A stretch of 64,000 bases of DNA from Promerops cafer (Eukaryota > Chordata > Aves > Passeriformes > Nectariniidae). Numbering within the stretch: position 1 is the first letter of the stretch; the number at the start of each line of letters is the position of its first letter. The notes under the pieces are model-generated. The model made no database searches, was not told the origin of the DNA, and saw only the letters and a program-made list of their open reading frames with translations. The translations under genes were made by a program, and so were the position numbers. This document shows positions 12,206-25,772 of this stretch, piece by piece. The DNA is taken from the NCBI GenBank assembly GCA_013398275.1, contig VZSE01000715.1, positions 459,767-523,766 on the forward strand, in the 5' to 3' direction.

Positions 12206-12457
12206 AATCACGGAATCACCGAGGTTGGAAGAGACCTTTAAGATCAACCAGTCCAACCCAGCACTGCCACTGTAACCCCTTAAATACTAAACCTCATCAA
12301 CCAGCGCCCGATCCAGGCGCCTCTTTAACTTCACTCCGGGGTGGTGACTCCAGCACCCGCCTGGGCAACGTGTCCCAATGCCTGACCACCCTAACAGAGA
12401 AAAAATGCTTCTTTAATAGCTAATCTGAATCTCCCCTGTCTAAGGCCATTTCCTCTA
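12206..12457 (-). mobile_element. CR1 LINE 3' fragment
   Basis: It begins with the reverse complement of the CR1 terminus (AATCACGGAATCACCGAGG) and continues through the usual TTGGAAGAGACC and CCAGTCCAACCC segments. A second CR1 copy follows head to tail. The fragment lies on the far side of the promoter gap from the copy at 10,950. Confidence 0.9.
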
Positions 12458-12672
12458 ATCACAGAATCTATTAGAAATCGATTGGAAAAGACCTCTGAGA
12501 TCGAGTCCAACCTACAACCAAACACGACCCTGTCAACCAGACCGTGGCAGTGAGTGCCACCTCCAGGCTTTCCTTAAACAACTCCAGGGATGGTGACTCC
12601 ACCACCTCCGTGGGAACCTGTTCTAATGTCTAATCATCTTTTCTGTGAAGAAATTCTTCCTCATGTACGCTG
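12458..12672 (-). mobile_element. CR1 LINE 3' fragment, tandem to the previous copy
   Basis: A new CR1 3' terminus (ATCACAGAATCTATTAG) starts where the preceding copy breaks off in its CCATTTCCTCT segment. It is more diverged but retains GAGTCCAACCT, AACTCCAGGGATGGTGACTC and GAAATTCTTCCT. Direct adjacency suggests independent insertion into, or next to, the older copy. Confidence 0.85.
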
Positions 12673-15600
12673 ATGTTTCCCCTGAGAAGCATGAGTCTGC
12701 CTGTGGAATTCCTTGCTCTGCCACCTCCTCCTTCAATATGAAAACTTTGCTATTGGGAGCATTGGGAGCAATGGTGGGAAATTTAACCAGAGCTGAGGAG
12801 ACCTGGCACCTGAAGGGGCAGGTCCTCCACTGATGCTGAATTTTGCCCAGAAAGTGGATAAAAAGTCCAGTTTGATCCACGTCACACCAAAATGTTGGGC
12901 AAGAAGGAAAGTGAGGGGGTCAAATGGACCTGACAATGGGCAAAATTTGGCCAACATTAAATTTTTCTGAGTGCAGGGCCAAGACTGTGGCCCCAGGGAG
13001 ATAGAGGTGTCATTTCCTCAGGTGTCATCTCCAAGGGGTTTGATCAGTGTGTGGCCCATGGAAGGCTGCAGGTATCACAGCAGGAGCACTGCAATGTGGC
13101 TGGGTGTGTCAGCTGGTGACTTTTTTTTTACCCAGAATGTGTTTTTGAGCATGCTTCAGGAAAAATGTAATCCTGTTTTGCAGCAGGTGGTGGTGACAGG
13201 TTCAGCACAACTCTAGGAAGCTGTGCTGTGTTTTAGGACCCAACAGCCAGGATTGTCACAGACTACTTGCTCAAGTCAACCCATTTCCATCACTGATTTG
13301 CAAAGCATCCCATTTTTTCTTGTGCATTTAATATATAAATCACTGGAATCTAACATGTCTTTAACATGTCTGATTTCCAGTGTCTTCCCAGTTAATTTTT
13401 CTCCCTGAAAGTGCTTTTTGTGCTTCCAAAGACCCTTTTCCTAAAATGATTAAAGGCAGAATTCAGATGAGTCTCTTGCCTACGTACGAGATAAGTTTTC
13501 TCTAGAAAGGAGGGAGTTTCTTGTTAGGGATAGCACAGGGCCCAGTTTACATTTCTAAATAGATAAAACAGGCACTTTGCTTCATGTAATTTGCAGCTAA
13601 GTACCTAATTAAGTAATTGCCTGTTAATTCAAAGATTGCTTTTCTGCAACTGGCTTTGAAAAAGTCCTGCCTAAAAACAAGCAGAAAGAGAAAAAATTAA
13701 AATGTTGCTTTTCTTCCCCGATTTAATTACTCTTTTTATCTCCCAGAGAATGTAGTGCCCCAGGACTGTGGTGCAGGGGACCAGAGGTGCATGGGAGCTC
13801 CTGGCATTGAACACATTTAGGAAGTCACTAATATTTGTATAATTAATTGATTTTCAGGCTCCTCGGTGTTGCTCTCTGAAAGCATTTCAAGCTCAACACA
13901 CAGAAGCTGTTCCTCCGTGAGCAGCTGTGGGGCATTTGGCTGATGGTTTTGACAGCAGAGATGAATTGAGGATGTGGCATCTGCAGTCCTGACCTGGAAT
14001 TTGAACCCTTTAGTGCCTCTCCCTCCTCCCAGATGGAGAGGAGGCGGAAGATCTCGGAATCTTCTGATTGCCATCGATCTGATTTTGCTGAGCACTGGCC
14101 TCGTATCACGTCTGTGTGTTCCTTAAGAGATGATTTCAATCTGAAAAAAAACCCTGTAAGTGTCTTGAGAGCTGGAAATCAGATGCTCTGATCTAACATT
14201 TCTCCAGCATTTAGCCATCACCTCTACAACCAGCACCTCATTTAAAAAAAACCCAAACATGAAGCATAAGGAAAACCATGAGATAATGTTGCTGATTTTG
14301 AGCCCTGACTTACATATTTTTCATTTGTGATATTTTTGGAGGGAAGAGGGAATTAGATCATATTTTTATCTATCTTTTTTTTTTTTTTTCCCCACATCTG
14401 TGAGGACTAGACATTCCTTCAACAGAGGGGAAAATAAAATAAATTGAGATTTCCAGGTGGTAACATGGCTGAAAGAAAACATGAATACTTGGAAATTCAT
14501 GCTCATTAGTACTGGCACAGATGTGACTCTGTAGAGCTGAAGCTAACCAGGACCAGGGTATGGAGATGAGAACTACACATAATTGAAGCCCTGATTAATT
14601 AAAAGCAATTTCTTGGCACAGACACTGATGGAGCATCCTTGGGTGGATCTGCACATGTCCCAGTGGACGTGTGCACCAGGCCCTGCTGCCTGTGCTGGGG
14701 TGAGGCTTTGTGTGGGCAGGCAAGGGGTAGGAAAGTGGCTTTGCCAAGAAAGCCAAGCTGAGAGGAGCCACGAGCCACCTCTCTGCTGCAGCTTCAGGTG
14801 TGCTGCTGCACCCAGCACACGCGTGCCCCGTGCTTCTCCAGGGGCTCCACGCCTGCAACAGCTGCTGGAGGAAGTGTGGGATCAGGAAGGGAATCCTGTG
14901 CACACAGGGGAATGTCCTTTTTGTGCAGCATCATAAGCAAAACCCTGAAAGAGTAGTGATCTAGCAGCCCTGGGGAGGGCCCACACTGCTGGGACCACCA
15001 GCATGTGGAACACGCTCATGGAACATTTTCCTGGAGTCAAATAGTGGTTTTCTAGAGTTAAAAATTTTTCAAATTTCCTTTCCACCCTCCCTCCTAAAGG
15101 CTTTTGTGTCATCTGTGTCCAAAATCTCCAGCAGAAACTCCATGATTGGGGGGATTTGGTCCAATGCCATGAAAAGGGACTGCTCCACACACCTTAGGAA
15201 GTGCAAAAAGGAGAAAGAAAAGAAGGTAGAGCCCTCCGTGCTGTGCCCAGTCGCTCATCAAAGCCAGCTGCCTCCTGTACTGACTTGAGGACGTGACAGA
15301 TGTCTGCAGCCTTTACAGGTGCAGGGCCTGCATTTCATCAGTCTTTTTTTCCGTGGATGACCTGGAGTGTGGATTATTAGCAGCTCAGATTTCTTTGGCC
15401 AAGGTGCTTTGTTGTGTACACATCCGGGTTAAATCTAAGCAGTATTTCTGATCCGTGTAGGCTTCTGACTTGGTTCTGCATCTTTGGTGTTTACAAAATG
15501 ATCAGAGTTTGAACTCTCCCTGTTCTGTTTCTTAAATGTCAGCAGAAACTTTTTTTTAAAATAAAACAATGCAGCCTTCCCCTGCAATGTTTGTAACTAA

Positions 15601-18015
15601 GAAACTGTGGCATCACAAGAGCATGAGGAAATACTGGCTGATTAAAACCAGGGTAAGAAATGACAGCAAAAGTGTTTGTCTTTTTTCCCCCTCATTTCAG
15701 AATTCACAATGAAGTGGCTGATAAAATGGGACCAGCTGGTTCAGCCTCACTTGGGCTGAATATGAGGTTTAATGTGCTGAAACTACTTCCACTGGCAAAC
15801 TTTAGTGTGATAATTTAATTTCTCATGTAAAGCACATCTCACAGCGTGACTTTTTCCCTACCTCCCTCTGTTTTGACAAAGTAAAGTAAGTTTGTGCTAT
15901 TGTTGGCTTTCTTTGCCTTGTTTTTTGTCTTTTTCCTCCCTCTCATTAATATACAAGTGGTATTAAATAGTAATGATGCCAGTATTGAGCTCTGCTGTGC
16001 CTTGGTGTTCATTTTTGCTTCAAGGAGCGGATGTTCTCTGTCTTTGTTTTCTGTTGCCAAATGGGGACTTTGCCCCTTTAACCTTTGATAAGGTGCTTTA
16101 ATAGTCTCTGACATGAGATTTATCAAAAGCCAAGTAAATCATACCTGCCTGGCAGCTTCTTTTAAACATTCCCATTGTGGTTTACAGCAGTTCAAGAAAG
16201 TGCAGCTTCCTCTGTGTTTTTGCAGGCTGTAGTTATCCCTTGCACCCAGGTGAGCATCCTCCTTGGAGGGAGAACCCATGGGCAGGGGTCCTGGGGTTCT
16301 GCTCCTGGATGATGCTCCAGCACCAGTCCCTTGCCAGCCTCCACCATGTAGCAGTCAAACAGGGTGATGTTTCCTATGAGTGATCAATGGGGTCTGACTA
16401 GACTCGCCTGGACCCCATTTTCCATCAGTTGCTGATGTGGGATGGGAAGGGTGGTGTGTACACAGCTGCTGCTGGGGTCTTGGTGCTTGTTCCCTTGCTG
16501 TGTGCCCAGCGAGGGGCCCCTGGCTGCTTTTGCACCTGCAGTTAAACACCCCTGTGCTACAAACCTCCTCTAACCCTTCCTGTGAAGAGGCACCCTCACA
16601 ATGTCTGTCTCTCCCTCATCCCTTTTTGCAGCATTTCATACTTTGTTCCTGCACTTGGCCACCCCAAAAGCCACAAGGGAAAGTCCACTTCCCAGTTTCT
16701 ATTTGTTTTCTTGCCCAGGCACCTACATGGGTTGTACAAGCAGCCACCAGCCCTGGGCTGGGGTGGTGAGGGCTCTCTACAGGGCGGGCAGGCTGAGTGG
16801 TACCTCAGGTGGAAGCATGCCTGGCTCTGGGAAGCCTTGTGGGCAGTTTGGGAAAGTGGCTGTGTGCTCTCCCTTGCAGCGTTAGGGGTGACTTCTGTTG
16901 AACCCCTCTTGGATTTACACACATCTCTCCAAAACTGCATTGGATTTGGTATTCCCACCCTGCCTTTGCTCTCTTGGCCTGTCACATCCTCATGGTGTCA
17001 CATGTGGGGAACATTTCATGGACCCCCTTTGTTCTGCCAGTCTGGGGCAGCAGGCAGGGCACAGCTGCTCTTTGTTACTTGGTTACTACACACAGAAAAT
17101 AAAACAATCACACAGGGCTTGGTGATGCAGCAGCCTCTGCCACGCTCTGTCAGTGCCACTGCCCAGCCTATGTGGGAACCACCTCCTTCCCCCTCCGGAC
17201 CTGGAAGTTCACCTGTGCTGACAACATCTGCATTGAGGACAAGCCTCATGCCTTGCATTGCCCACTAGAATGCTCCTTGTGTCCTTCTCCCTGTGTAGGG
17301 CTTCGTGTCCCTAAGCCACATCCCACCACACTGAGCCTGGGCATCCCCAAACATTTGCCACTTCCTTTGGCAGGGATGTGCCCTGGGCAGAGCTGCTCCT
17401 GCAGTGTGGGTGGCAGGGGCACGACCCCATCATCACCACCATGGCCTTTGGTCCCTGTGCTTTTCTGTGCCAGGGTTTTCCCAAGGCTGGAGCCTATAAA
17501 TAATCCAGGAGTGTCTCCTCCTGCCCAGCTCTGCACTCTGCTACCTCTCTTTGTTTCAGAACAAGCTGTGTGATTCTGTGAGCCAGACCTGCACACTTGA
17601 TACGGGCTCCCTTGGGATGAGCCTTGAACACTGACTTCCCAAATTTCAGTCTGGAGCGATGGGTGCAGCCGAGCTGAGCCAGCAATCCTATTCCAGCTGC
17701 TGGCACTCACCAAAACATCTGCCTCGCCTGTGCTGTGCTTGTTGATGGAGCTGTGAGCAGCTCCCAGCATGTCATTTGGGAATATAAATTGAGTTCCTCC
17801 GAGCTGGAACCACCTGCTTCAAATAATTTCTCTGGCAAGGAGTCTCCTATCTTATTCTCCATCCAGGATTTTCCTGCTTTCCTCTGCTGCCAGCCCTGTG
17901 CAGTAGCTGGGGGGCTTGGTACTGATGGGTGGGAATTTAGGTGGATCCACAGGGGAAATGCCATGCTGCCAAAGCACAGCAGAGGGCAAATGTGCTGTTT
18001 AAACTGTAGAATTTT

Positions 18016-18185
18016 AGAATCACAGACTGGTTTGAGTTGGAAGGGACTTTAAAGTTCATCTAGTCCAAACCCCCTGCCATGGACAGGGACACCTTTTGAT
18101 GTATTGGGTTGCTCAAGGCCAACCTGGCCTTGAACACTTCCAGGGATGGGGCATCCACAGCTTTTTGAGATGCCAGGCACTTGTT
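18016..18185 (-). mobile_element. CR1 LINE 3' fragment
   Basis: The segment starts AATCACAGACTGGTTTGAG and includes TTGGAAGGGACTTTAAAG, CCCTGCCATGGACAGGGAC and TCCAGGGATGGGGCATCCAC, the hallmark 3' region of CR1 read in reverse complement. Confidence 0.9.
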
Positions 18186-20100
18186 GATGCTGAACTAAGG
18201 CTGGTTGGATGCACAAGCAGGGAAACAAACAGCTCCCCGGGAAAACAGGTGGCTGTTGCAAGGAGCAAAATGACCTCGGCAAACCTGCTGGAAACCAGGG
18301 GCATGGGAGTGAAGGATGCTGCTGCTCCCAGCTTCCCTTTTCCCTCCCTAGGGTCACATGCAGCCAGCCCTCCAGGTCTGTCCCTGCCCCTTCTCCTTCT
18401 TCTGCCCCATACTCCATTAGGTGAGTATGTAATTAGGATCCCCTAAACACACCTGAATTGTTGTCTTTCGAAACAGAGCTGAATCCCACCCAGAATTGTG
18501 CCAACCAGGCACTTAAAACTTGAGTGAATGGGGAAAAGTGGTTTGTATGGGAAACAGGTGTAACATCAGCAAAGCACTCTCAGAGCTGCAGGTGAGGTGC
18601 CCTGGAATAAATCAGGTGTGCCCAATGCCACCTCTTATCTCCTCAGTGATAACCACAGTGCAATGGTGTGGTTTCCCCACGGGAAAAGCAAAAATGAACC
18701 AAACCCAAGCCCCTAAGCAGGGGCTGGATGGTTTGGTCTCCTTGAGGGGTTGGATGTGGGTGTGTTGCCATAACAGTCTCACAGAAGAGGAGGCACCAAA
18801 ACATCTCTCCTGCTCCCAGTCCAGCTAGCAGGGGCAATGAGGATTGCTGAGCCCACAGGCAGTGACTCCCTCAAGAAACTCCTGGAAAGCCCCTGATTTA
18901 CATGCACCAAGACATGCAGAGGCTGTTTCAATGGAGTGATGGATCCTTGGAGCTGCCAGGAGGAGACCCCTCTGGTGGGACTGGTTGGGATGTGGGGGTG
19001 GATGGAGGAGGGTGTCAGGGCTCCCCATATCTCTGCACCCCCAAATGCAGCCCTGCACTTAGCACGTGCACCTGGCAGTAGTGGGAAGTGCTCTAATGTG
19101 GTGCTTCACATTCTCCTAAAGGGCCTTTTTTCCAGCATTTAAAATTAAACCCACAAAATCACACAGGGAGAGAAACAATCACAGATTAAGTCTTCCCATT
19201 TCTCCATTTCTTTCCCATTCCCTGCATCCCACTGCTGCTCCCCTTCCTGCAGCCAGATTTGACTGTGTTTTCCCAGGATTTGTGCCTAGCATTGGCATTA
19301 AGTAAACTCTCCACAGCTGCATCTGCCTTTGCAGGACCTTACACGTTTGGACAGCGGGATCAGGCTGTGGGAAGGGGTAAATGCTCGGAGCGGCCTGGGG
19401 GTCCCTGGGGAGAGACATCCCTCCAGGTGAGGTATTTCCCTGTGCAGACGGGAAGGCAAAGCCGGCTGATGGGCAGCGCCTGGGGGAAGCAAAGACCAGC
19501 AGACAGCCCCCCGTGCCGGCTGCTTTGATTTCCAGAGAGGCAATTAACACCGGCCCGATGCAACTCCATTCCAGAAAGCAAAGCAGCAGGAAATAGCTGC
19601 TCTTCCCAACTGCAAAGCATTGCCCCAAGCTCCTTCTGCTGCCAGCTTGAGTGATACCTGTGGAGCCCAAGGAGTCACAGCAGAGCCAATTCTGAGCACT
19701 GTTTTTAACTCCGTTTCTGATTTAATCCAAGCTGCAGAGCTACATCTCACTATGACCAATATCCTTAGCGCTATCCATATATCTGGATGGGTCAGGGAAT
19801 AGATGTCTACTCCAAAAAATGGAGTTTCTCCACTTTACTTTAGGGCTGGTTTGATCAGGGTGGCTCTGCAAAAGCTGCTGTGAATGTGGGAGCGTGAGGA
19901 GTGGAGGTGGGATGGGTGGATGGCAGCAGAGGAGCACAGGGAGCTGGGGCTGGTCTGCTCGTGCCACTGAAACTGCCACCAAACATCAGCTTCATGTGCA
20001 CCTCCTGACACTCAGCAGGTAACACTGGGGCCAAAGCAGTGAACTCTTCCCATTCCTACCAGTTTGGACAAAATCTATAGGCACTGGAATGTCTTTTGCT

Positions 20101-20330
20101 CATAGAATCACAGAATGCTTTGGGTTGGAAGGAGCCTTTAGAAGTCACCTGATTCCAAACCCCCTGACATGAACAGGGACATCTTCAACTAAATCAGGTT
20201 GTTCAGAGCCCCAACAAACCTGACAGTGAATGTTTCCAGGGATGGGGGATGTACCACCTCTCTGGGCCACCTCTTCTAGTGTAAAATCACTTTCATTGTA
20301 AAAAATATTTCCCTTCTATCGAGTCTACCA
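20101..20330 (-). mobile_element. CR1 LINE 3' fragment
   Basis: The copy opens with CATAGAATCACAGAATGC and continues GGGTTGGAAGGAGCC, AACAGGGACATCTTCAACTA and TTTCCAGGGATGGGG. It lies about 200 bases from an oppositely oriented CR1 copy, giving an inverted pair. Confidence 0.9.
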
Positions 20331-20539
20331 TCCCCAAGGTGATCTTTGTGGTGCACAGCACAGGTGGTCATGGTGGTCCTGCACTGCTGGTGGTGCCATT
20401 TTGCATTACCCCCAGCATCCTCCCTGGGCAGGACCATTGGCATGACTGGGCAGGGTTTGCTCCAAGGGAATTCCCACTCCCAGGAGATGCCTGCAGTGCT
20501 CATGAGAGTCCAAATATCTCATTGAGTGAGTCCACTGCT

Positions 20540-21050
20540 CCTAGAAGCAAATACTGGGCACCACAATATGAGACATATGTTAAGCTATTAGAGAGTATGC
20601 AAAGGAGGGCCACGAGGATGGTGAAGGGTCTGGAGGGGGAAGCTGTATGTGTAGGGGCTAAGGTCACTTGGTTTGTTCAGCCTGGAGAAAGTTGAGACTG
20701 AGGGGAGACCTCATTGTGCTCTTCAACATCCTCATGAGGGGAAGAGGAGGGACAGGCATTGAACTCTTCTCTGTGGTGACCAGTGACAGCACCCGAGGGA
20801 ATGGCCTGAAGCTGTGTAAGGGGAGGTTAAGTTGGATGATAGAAAAAAGGTTTTTCACCCAGAGGGTGGCTGGGCACTGGACCAGGCTCCGCAGGGCAGT
20901 GCTTACAGCACCAAGCCTGACAGAGTTCAAGAAGTGTTTGGACAATGCTCTCAGGCACAGGGTGTGACTCTTGGGGTGTCCTGTGCAAGGCCAGGAGCTG
21001 GACTTGATGATCCTTGTGAGTCCCTTCCAACTCAGCATATTCTGTGATAA
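20540..21050 (+). mobile_element. CR1 LINE 3' fragment
   Basis: The copy includes the end of the reverse-transcriptase region and 3' UTR: GCAAAGGAGGGCCACGAGGA, TTCAGCCTGGAGAAAGTTGA, GGGGAGACCTCATTGTGC, CAGAGGGTGGCTGGGCACTG, and a terminus GACTTGATGATCCTTGTGAG followed by TTCTGTGATAAT. The reading frame is degraded. The left border is approximate. Confidence 0.9.
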
Positions 21051-21999
21051 TATTTTAGAGGTGATCTTGAACAGGGGACAATATTCCAGTGAGTTACAGA
21101 CTGAGGAGGCACAGTTCAGGGTAGAAAATTGCTTGTAAGTTCAACCATTTAAGATATCAGCATTAGTTTTGCTTCTAAAACTTCCCGAGTATGAGCAAGA
21201 ATCACCTCACCCACCCACACTCACTAAATATTTAGTCATTTTTAACAAGTTAAACAAAGCCCTTTGATTGGATTTATGCTAATGGCTCCTCTGTAGGCAT
21301 TTCTGATTCATTTACATTTCATTTTAAAATTGCCTGTGTACACTGCTGATTCTCACCAACACCATTAGCAGATAAAAGGAACAAGTAACGGGTCACAGAC
21401 GCCACAAGATGGCAATAGTTGAAGAGCAATTTGTTTCTGGAGGAAGAGATCTGGGGTTCGGCAGCGAACCCTCTCTGGGAGGGCACCACTGCCGTGCATT
21501 AACCTTGGCACTCGCAGAGGGGTCTGTGGCCGACCAAGCAAAGTGGTTCATGTGTGGGGTGGGTGGGTTCACCTCCCCCCCCTTGGAGGAGGATGGAGAA
21601 CACGGGAGAGCCGCTCAAGGTCGGCCCAGCAGTGTTCTGCCTCACGGTTTCAAGGACCAAAACTTGCAGCATGGAGCAGAGAGGGTTTGCACGCCCGGAC
21701 ACGGAGCCTCTGAGCCCTGGCTCTGCATGCCAAAGTTGGGTTTTCCTGGGTCAGAGCCTCTCGGGGGCCTTGCTGTGCCACCATCCTGTGTGCATCTGCA
21801 GCACCTGATTTGCCAGGTCAGGAGAAGAGGTCTCAGCCCCACAGCACCCCTAGACCCAGCACAGAGGTGTTTCAGTGGGTGGGAGTGTCTCTGACTCTGT
21901 GACAGGGATAAAATCTAGGTGAGACACATTGCCACCTGATTACTTTTCAAATGGTGTTAGATCCTGTATGACCTACAAGCCACAGCAATGGCGTTCAGG

Positions 22000-22480
22000 G
22001 CTTCTGTAAGCCTTTTGATATGGTCATTCCCCATCACTTTGGCCTCTAGATGGAGAGGTTTGCATTTGGTGGAGAGGCTGTTAGGTGGATAAGGAACTGG
22101 CTGGATGGTCATGTCCAAAGAGTTTGGTCAAACATTTCATGTCCACGTGGAAACCTGTAAGGAGTGGTGTTCCTTAAGGGATTATACTAGAATTATTTAA
22201 TATTGTCATCAGCAACACAGGCAGTGGTTTCTAGAGCAGGTTTGCAGATGACACCAGGCTGAGTGGTGCTGCTGATGTGCTGGAGGGAAGGGATGCCATC
22301 CAGAGGGACTTGCACAGGCTTGAGGAGTGGGTCTGTGTGAACCTCATGAGGTTCAACAAGGCCAGGTGCAAGGTCTGGCATCTGGGTCAGGGCAATCCCC
22401 AGGGACACCATCCCACTGGGATGGCATGGGGCAGGAATCTCCACTGCTCCAAGGCCTTCCCAAAGGGACTTTAAATGAGA
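22000..22480 (+). mobile_element. CR1 LINE fragment from the reverse-transcriptase ORF2
   Basis: Translation in broken frames shows CR1 ORF2 C-terminal motifs such as AIQRDLHRLEEWVCVNLMRF and NKARCKVWHLGQGNPQ. The DNA matches the ADDT-type stretch of CR1 (GCAGATGACACCAGGCTGAG). Frameshifts and loss of both ends show a dead copy. Confidence 0.9.
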
Positions 22481-25289
22481 GGCGGGGGATGATGCATCAT
22501 GCTCAGTGAAAGGCAGCAAAAGAGCCATGTGGGAGCTCATTTGTAATGAATGTTAAATGTAAGATCTATGTTAATGCACTGGGGTTTGGCACTCTATCCT
22601 GTCCAGGTGATGAAGCTGGGAACATGGTGCCCTGAGGAGCAGAGGATCTAGGAGGTGGAGGTGGTGGATCAGCACTCCATCTCTGTGGGATGCAGCACAT
22701 CCACTGCCATTCCTTGGGGGCTGGCAGCAGCAGCTGGGTGTGCAGGGTAGCCATGGGCTGCTCAGGAGCCTCTGTCTGTGTTTTAGGGGAAGGAGTGAAG
22801 GCAGCAGGAGCCCCAAGCAGGATGGGACTACATGGTGTCAGATCACATGTGGTACCCTGGACCAGAGGGACAGAAAGGACAAATCAATGGCGAGTCACCT
22901 GGTGTCACTGATGCTGTTCTGCTGTCCAGCCAGACCGTGGTGGTTGGGCAAGTTTTATGTGGGCAAAGGTTACTTCTAACCCTGAGGCAAACCCCATTCC
23001 CTGCAGGGTGTCCAACCCAGTGTTGGCTCTCCTTACAGCATCAGGGCAGTACATGCAGGGCAGATGGAGATGCAGGAAGTGGGTACCCCACTGGTGCTGC
23101 CAGCATCAGGCCAGGGAGCTGGAGGTCTGTCAATTTTGGGGACAGAGCCATCACCAGGAAAAAGTCAAGAAAACAAAGGGTGGATGATGTCACCATTCTC
23201 ACCAGCCAAAAAGTGAGGCAGGGCCTACCACAGCTGTGTCAGGAGGCAGGGATGTGGCAGTGGGGAGAGCTGGGCACTGAGGGCCTGTGCAGAAACTCAG
23301 GAAAAGGGAAATCAGGAGGGAGCAGAGGTCCAGCTAAGAGCAGAGCAGTTTACACGCATCCCCTGTGCCGTGATGAATGGAGACATGAGATACAGTCGGT
23401 GAATCCTGAAATCTCTCGGGATTAAATGATTACATTAATCTTTGCTTTCTCTAAGCCGTGGTAATGGCAGTAGCCACATGCTGGTTCCAGTCCAGATCCA
23501 TCCCTGCTAACTTCCCGGTGACTCGCTGGGGAGCTGGCACGGGCTCGCACTGTCCTGACTGCCCCCCTCATCCTTCTCTAGCTGACACCCCTTTCACCTG
23601 ATGTCTCCAGGGCAGTGCTGGGCATGGGGCAAAAGCAGAGCAGGGATCCTGTGGTGGGGGAGCATTGCTGCCAGTGAGGTTTTTTAAAGTCTCCTGAACT
23701 GATTTCCTTTGCTGGAGTGCACGTGCAGTCCATGTGATTTGCTGAACCATCCTGGGGCAGGAAAGGTCCTCCAGGCCACCCGAGGGTCAGTGGATGGCAG
23801 AACTATGTGTGTTGGCCTTTTCCATCCACCCCAACTTGTCCAGGCATCACCTGAAAATGACATTTCTCCTGGGTCTGCTGGTGATGGACAGCCAGGGGAC
23901 ATCTCTGCCCATGGTGATAGTTGCCACTCCAAGTTGGCCCTGTGGCCAGGCTCCAGCAGGAGCCATGGGCCACCATGGTACTCTGACCTGTGATGGCTCT
24001 TGCTGGGCAGAGGTGGATGAAGCTCTTCACCCCATGCTTGTTGGTAGCTTCAGGGGCAACAGTGGTATTGTGAACACTTTAACATGAAGTCACTGTCCTT
24101 GTTATCAGCTGGGCATAACAACAAATGCATGGAGGGTGGAGAAAAAGCTGATGGAATTATTTCAGGTTTTTTAAAACCCAGAATTGATGTTTACACACTG
24201 GAACTAAATTATTTATACACATTATGTTATAGGTTTCACATCGGTGGCTTTTATTAGCAGTCGGTGGATGAGAAATCATACCTGACCTACTTGTACAAAC
24301 CCCTCTCGTGCCTCTCTTTGATGACAGTGTGGCAGGAAGGAGTGAAGGTGCTCACCCCAGCCCAGCTGTGGGGATGCTCAAGCAGTGGGAGAGCCAGTGG
24401 AGGGAGAAGAGATTATCTCAGCACCTCCTACAAGGCATTTTGCTGCTTTAGATTTGGGGGAGAACATGCACAAGGGGGTTATTTTTGAAAAGTTTTGCAA
24501 AATGCCGGTGACATCTGTTTCTCTAGGAGGACGTGGCCCCATGGGTTCTTTCCTAGGACTGTGCCCTCTCCCTTCCCCAGCGAAGGAGAAGTGTGCTTCT
24601 CAGCAAGGCCTCAGCAGAGGGTAGGCTTTTTGGGGAGATTTCTCTAGAGGAAGGGTGGCTGCATCAGGACCACCCATCCCCAAACCACTCTGATGTGACA
24701 GTGTGTTTTCCCCGAAATACTCAGCCAGCCGTTTCTAAACCAACATGTCACAGGCACTTGAGATGACTTTCTTCTTGTCTCGCAATTAATGCATTTTTTA
24801 TAAAGCCCAGGCTCCAGTTTCCTTTCATGTTACCAGGAGGATATCCTTTTTCCTCTTCAGCTTCAGAAGGATTTTTTTCACCCAAAGTATTAATCTCCAG
24901 TGTCCTGTACACAGGACAGAGGCACGCACTGGCTGACTGGGCCAGCAAGGAAGCAGGAGCGTGGCTGGAGCTCAGGTGTGGGTGCTGGCAGTGCCACTTG
25001 CTCCATCCCAAAGCTGTTTCAACAGGTGAACCTGCAGCCTGGCAGCAGCATGTGCTGGTGGCTCTGCAGCACAGAGGAGATTTAATGCTGTGCAGATCGC
25101 AGCACACAGGAACATTTCTTGCTCCTAATTGTACCTTAGACACAATTTAAGATGTTCCAGTTCAATGTTACAAGCAACAGTGTATTAACCTGGCCCCTGT
25201 TTTAAAAAACGCAAGGCAAACAAAGCCACGCTTTAACATCCTGGCCTCTATCAGCAATACTGTGACCAGCAGGACCAAGACAGTGACTG

Positions 25290-25772
25290 TCCCCCTGAAC
25301 CTGGTACTGGTAAGGCCACACCTTGAATCCCTGGGACACTTTTGAGTTCCCCACTACAGCAAAGACATTGAGGTGCTGGAGTGTGTCCAGAGAAGAGCAA
25401 CAAAGCTGGGGGGACTCAGCCCAGAGAAAAGGAAACCTCAGAGTGGTGTCTCAGTACTTAAAAGGGGCTTGTGAGAAAGATAGTGACTTTTTACTAGAGC
25501 CTGTAGGGACAGGACAAGGGACAACAGTTTTAAACTAAAAGAGATGTACATTAGATATTAAGAAAAACAATTTTACAATGAGGTTGGTTTACAATGAGGC
25601 TCTGTAACAGGTTGCCCAGAGAAGCTGTGGATGCTCCATCCCTGGAAGTGTTCTAGACCAGTTTGGATGGGGCTTTGGCCAACCTCATCTTGTGCAAGAT
25701 GCTCCTGCCCGTGGCAGGGGTTGGAGCTTTAAAGGTCCCTTCTAACGTAAACCACTCTGTGATCTGTGACCG
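25290..25772 (+). mobile_element. CR1 LINE 3' fragment
   Basis: It contains CCAGAGAAGAGCAACAAAGC, GACAGGACAAGGGACAACAG, AGGTTGCCCAGAGAAGCTGT, CCATCCCTGGAAGTGTTCTA and an end CTAACGTAAACCACTCTGTG. A short internal duplication (ACAATGAGG twice at about 25,576-25,600) is present. Confidence 0.95.

Noticed and set aside
11204..12423. Very long open frames on both strands across the promoter island
   Set aside because: They exist only because undetermined bases cannot contain stop codons; the real sequence on either side is GC-rich promoter DNA and CR1.
16582..17268. 228-codon plus-strand open frame in the intergenic region
   Set aside because: It lies in GC-rich DNA with several overlapping long frames on both strands, has no recognisable domain, contains low-complexity Trp/Pro/Leu-rich sequence, and lacks promoter or splice support.
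17246..17770. 174-codon minus-strand open frame
   Set aside because: It overlaps other long frames in the same GC-rich stretch, shows no family resemblance, and would not connect to BEND7 or SEPHS1.
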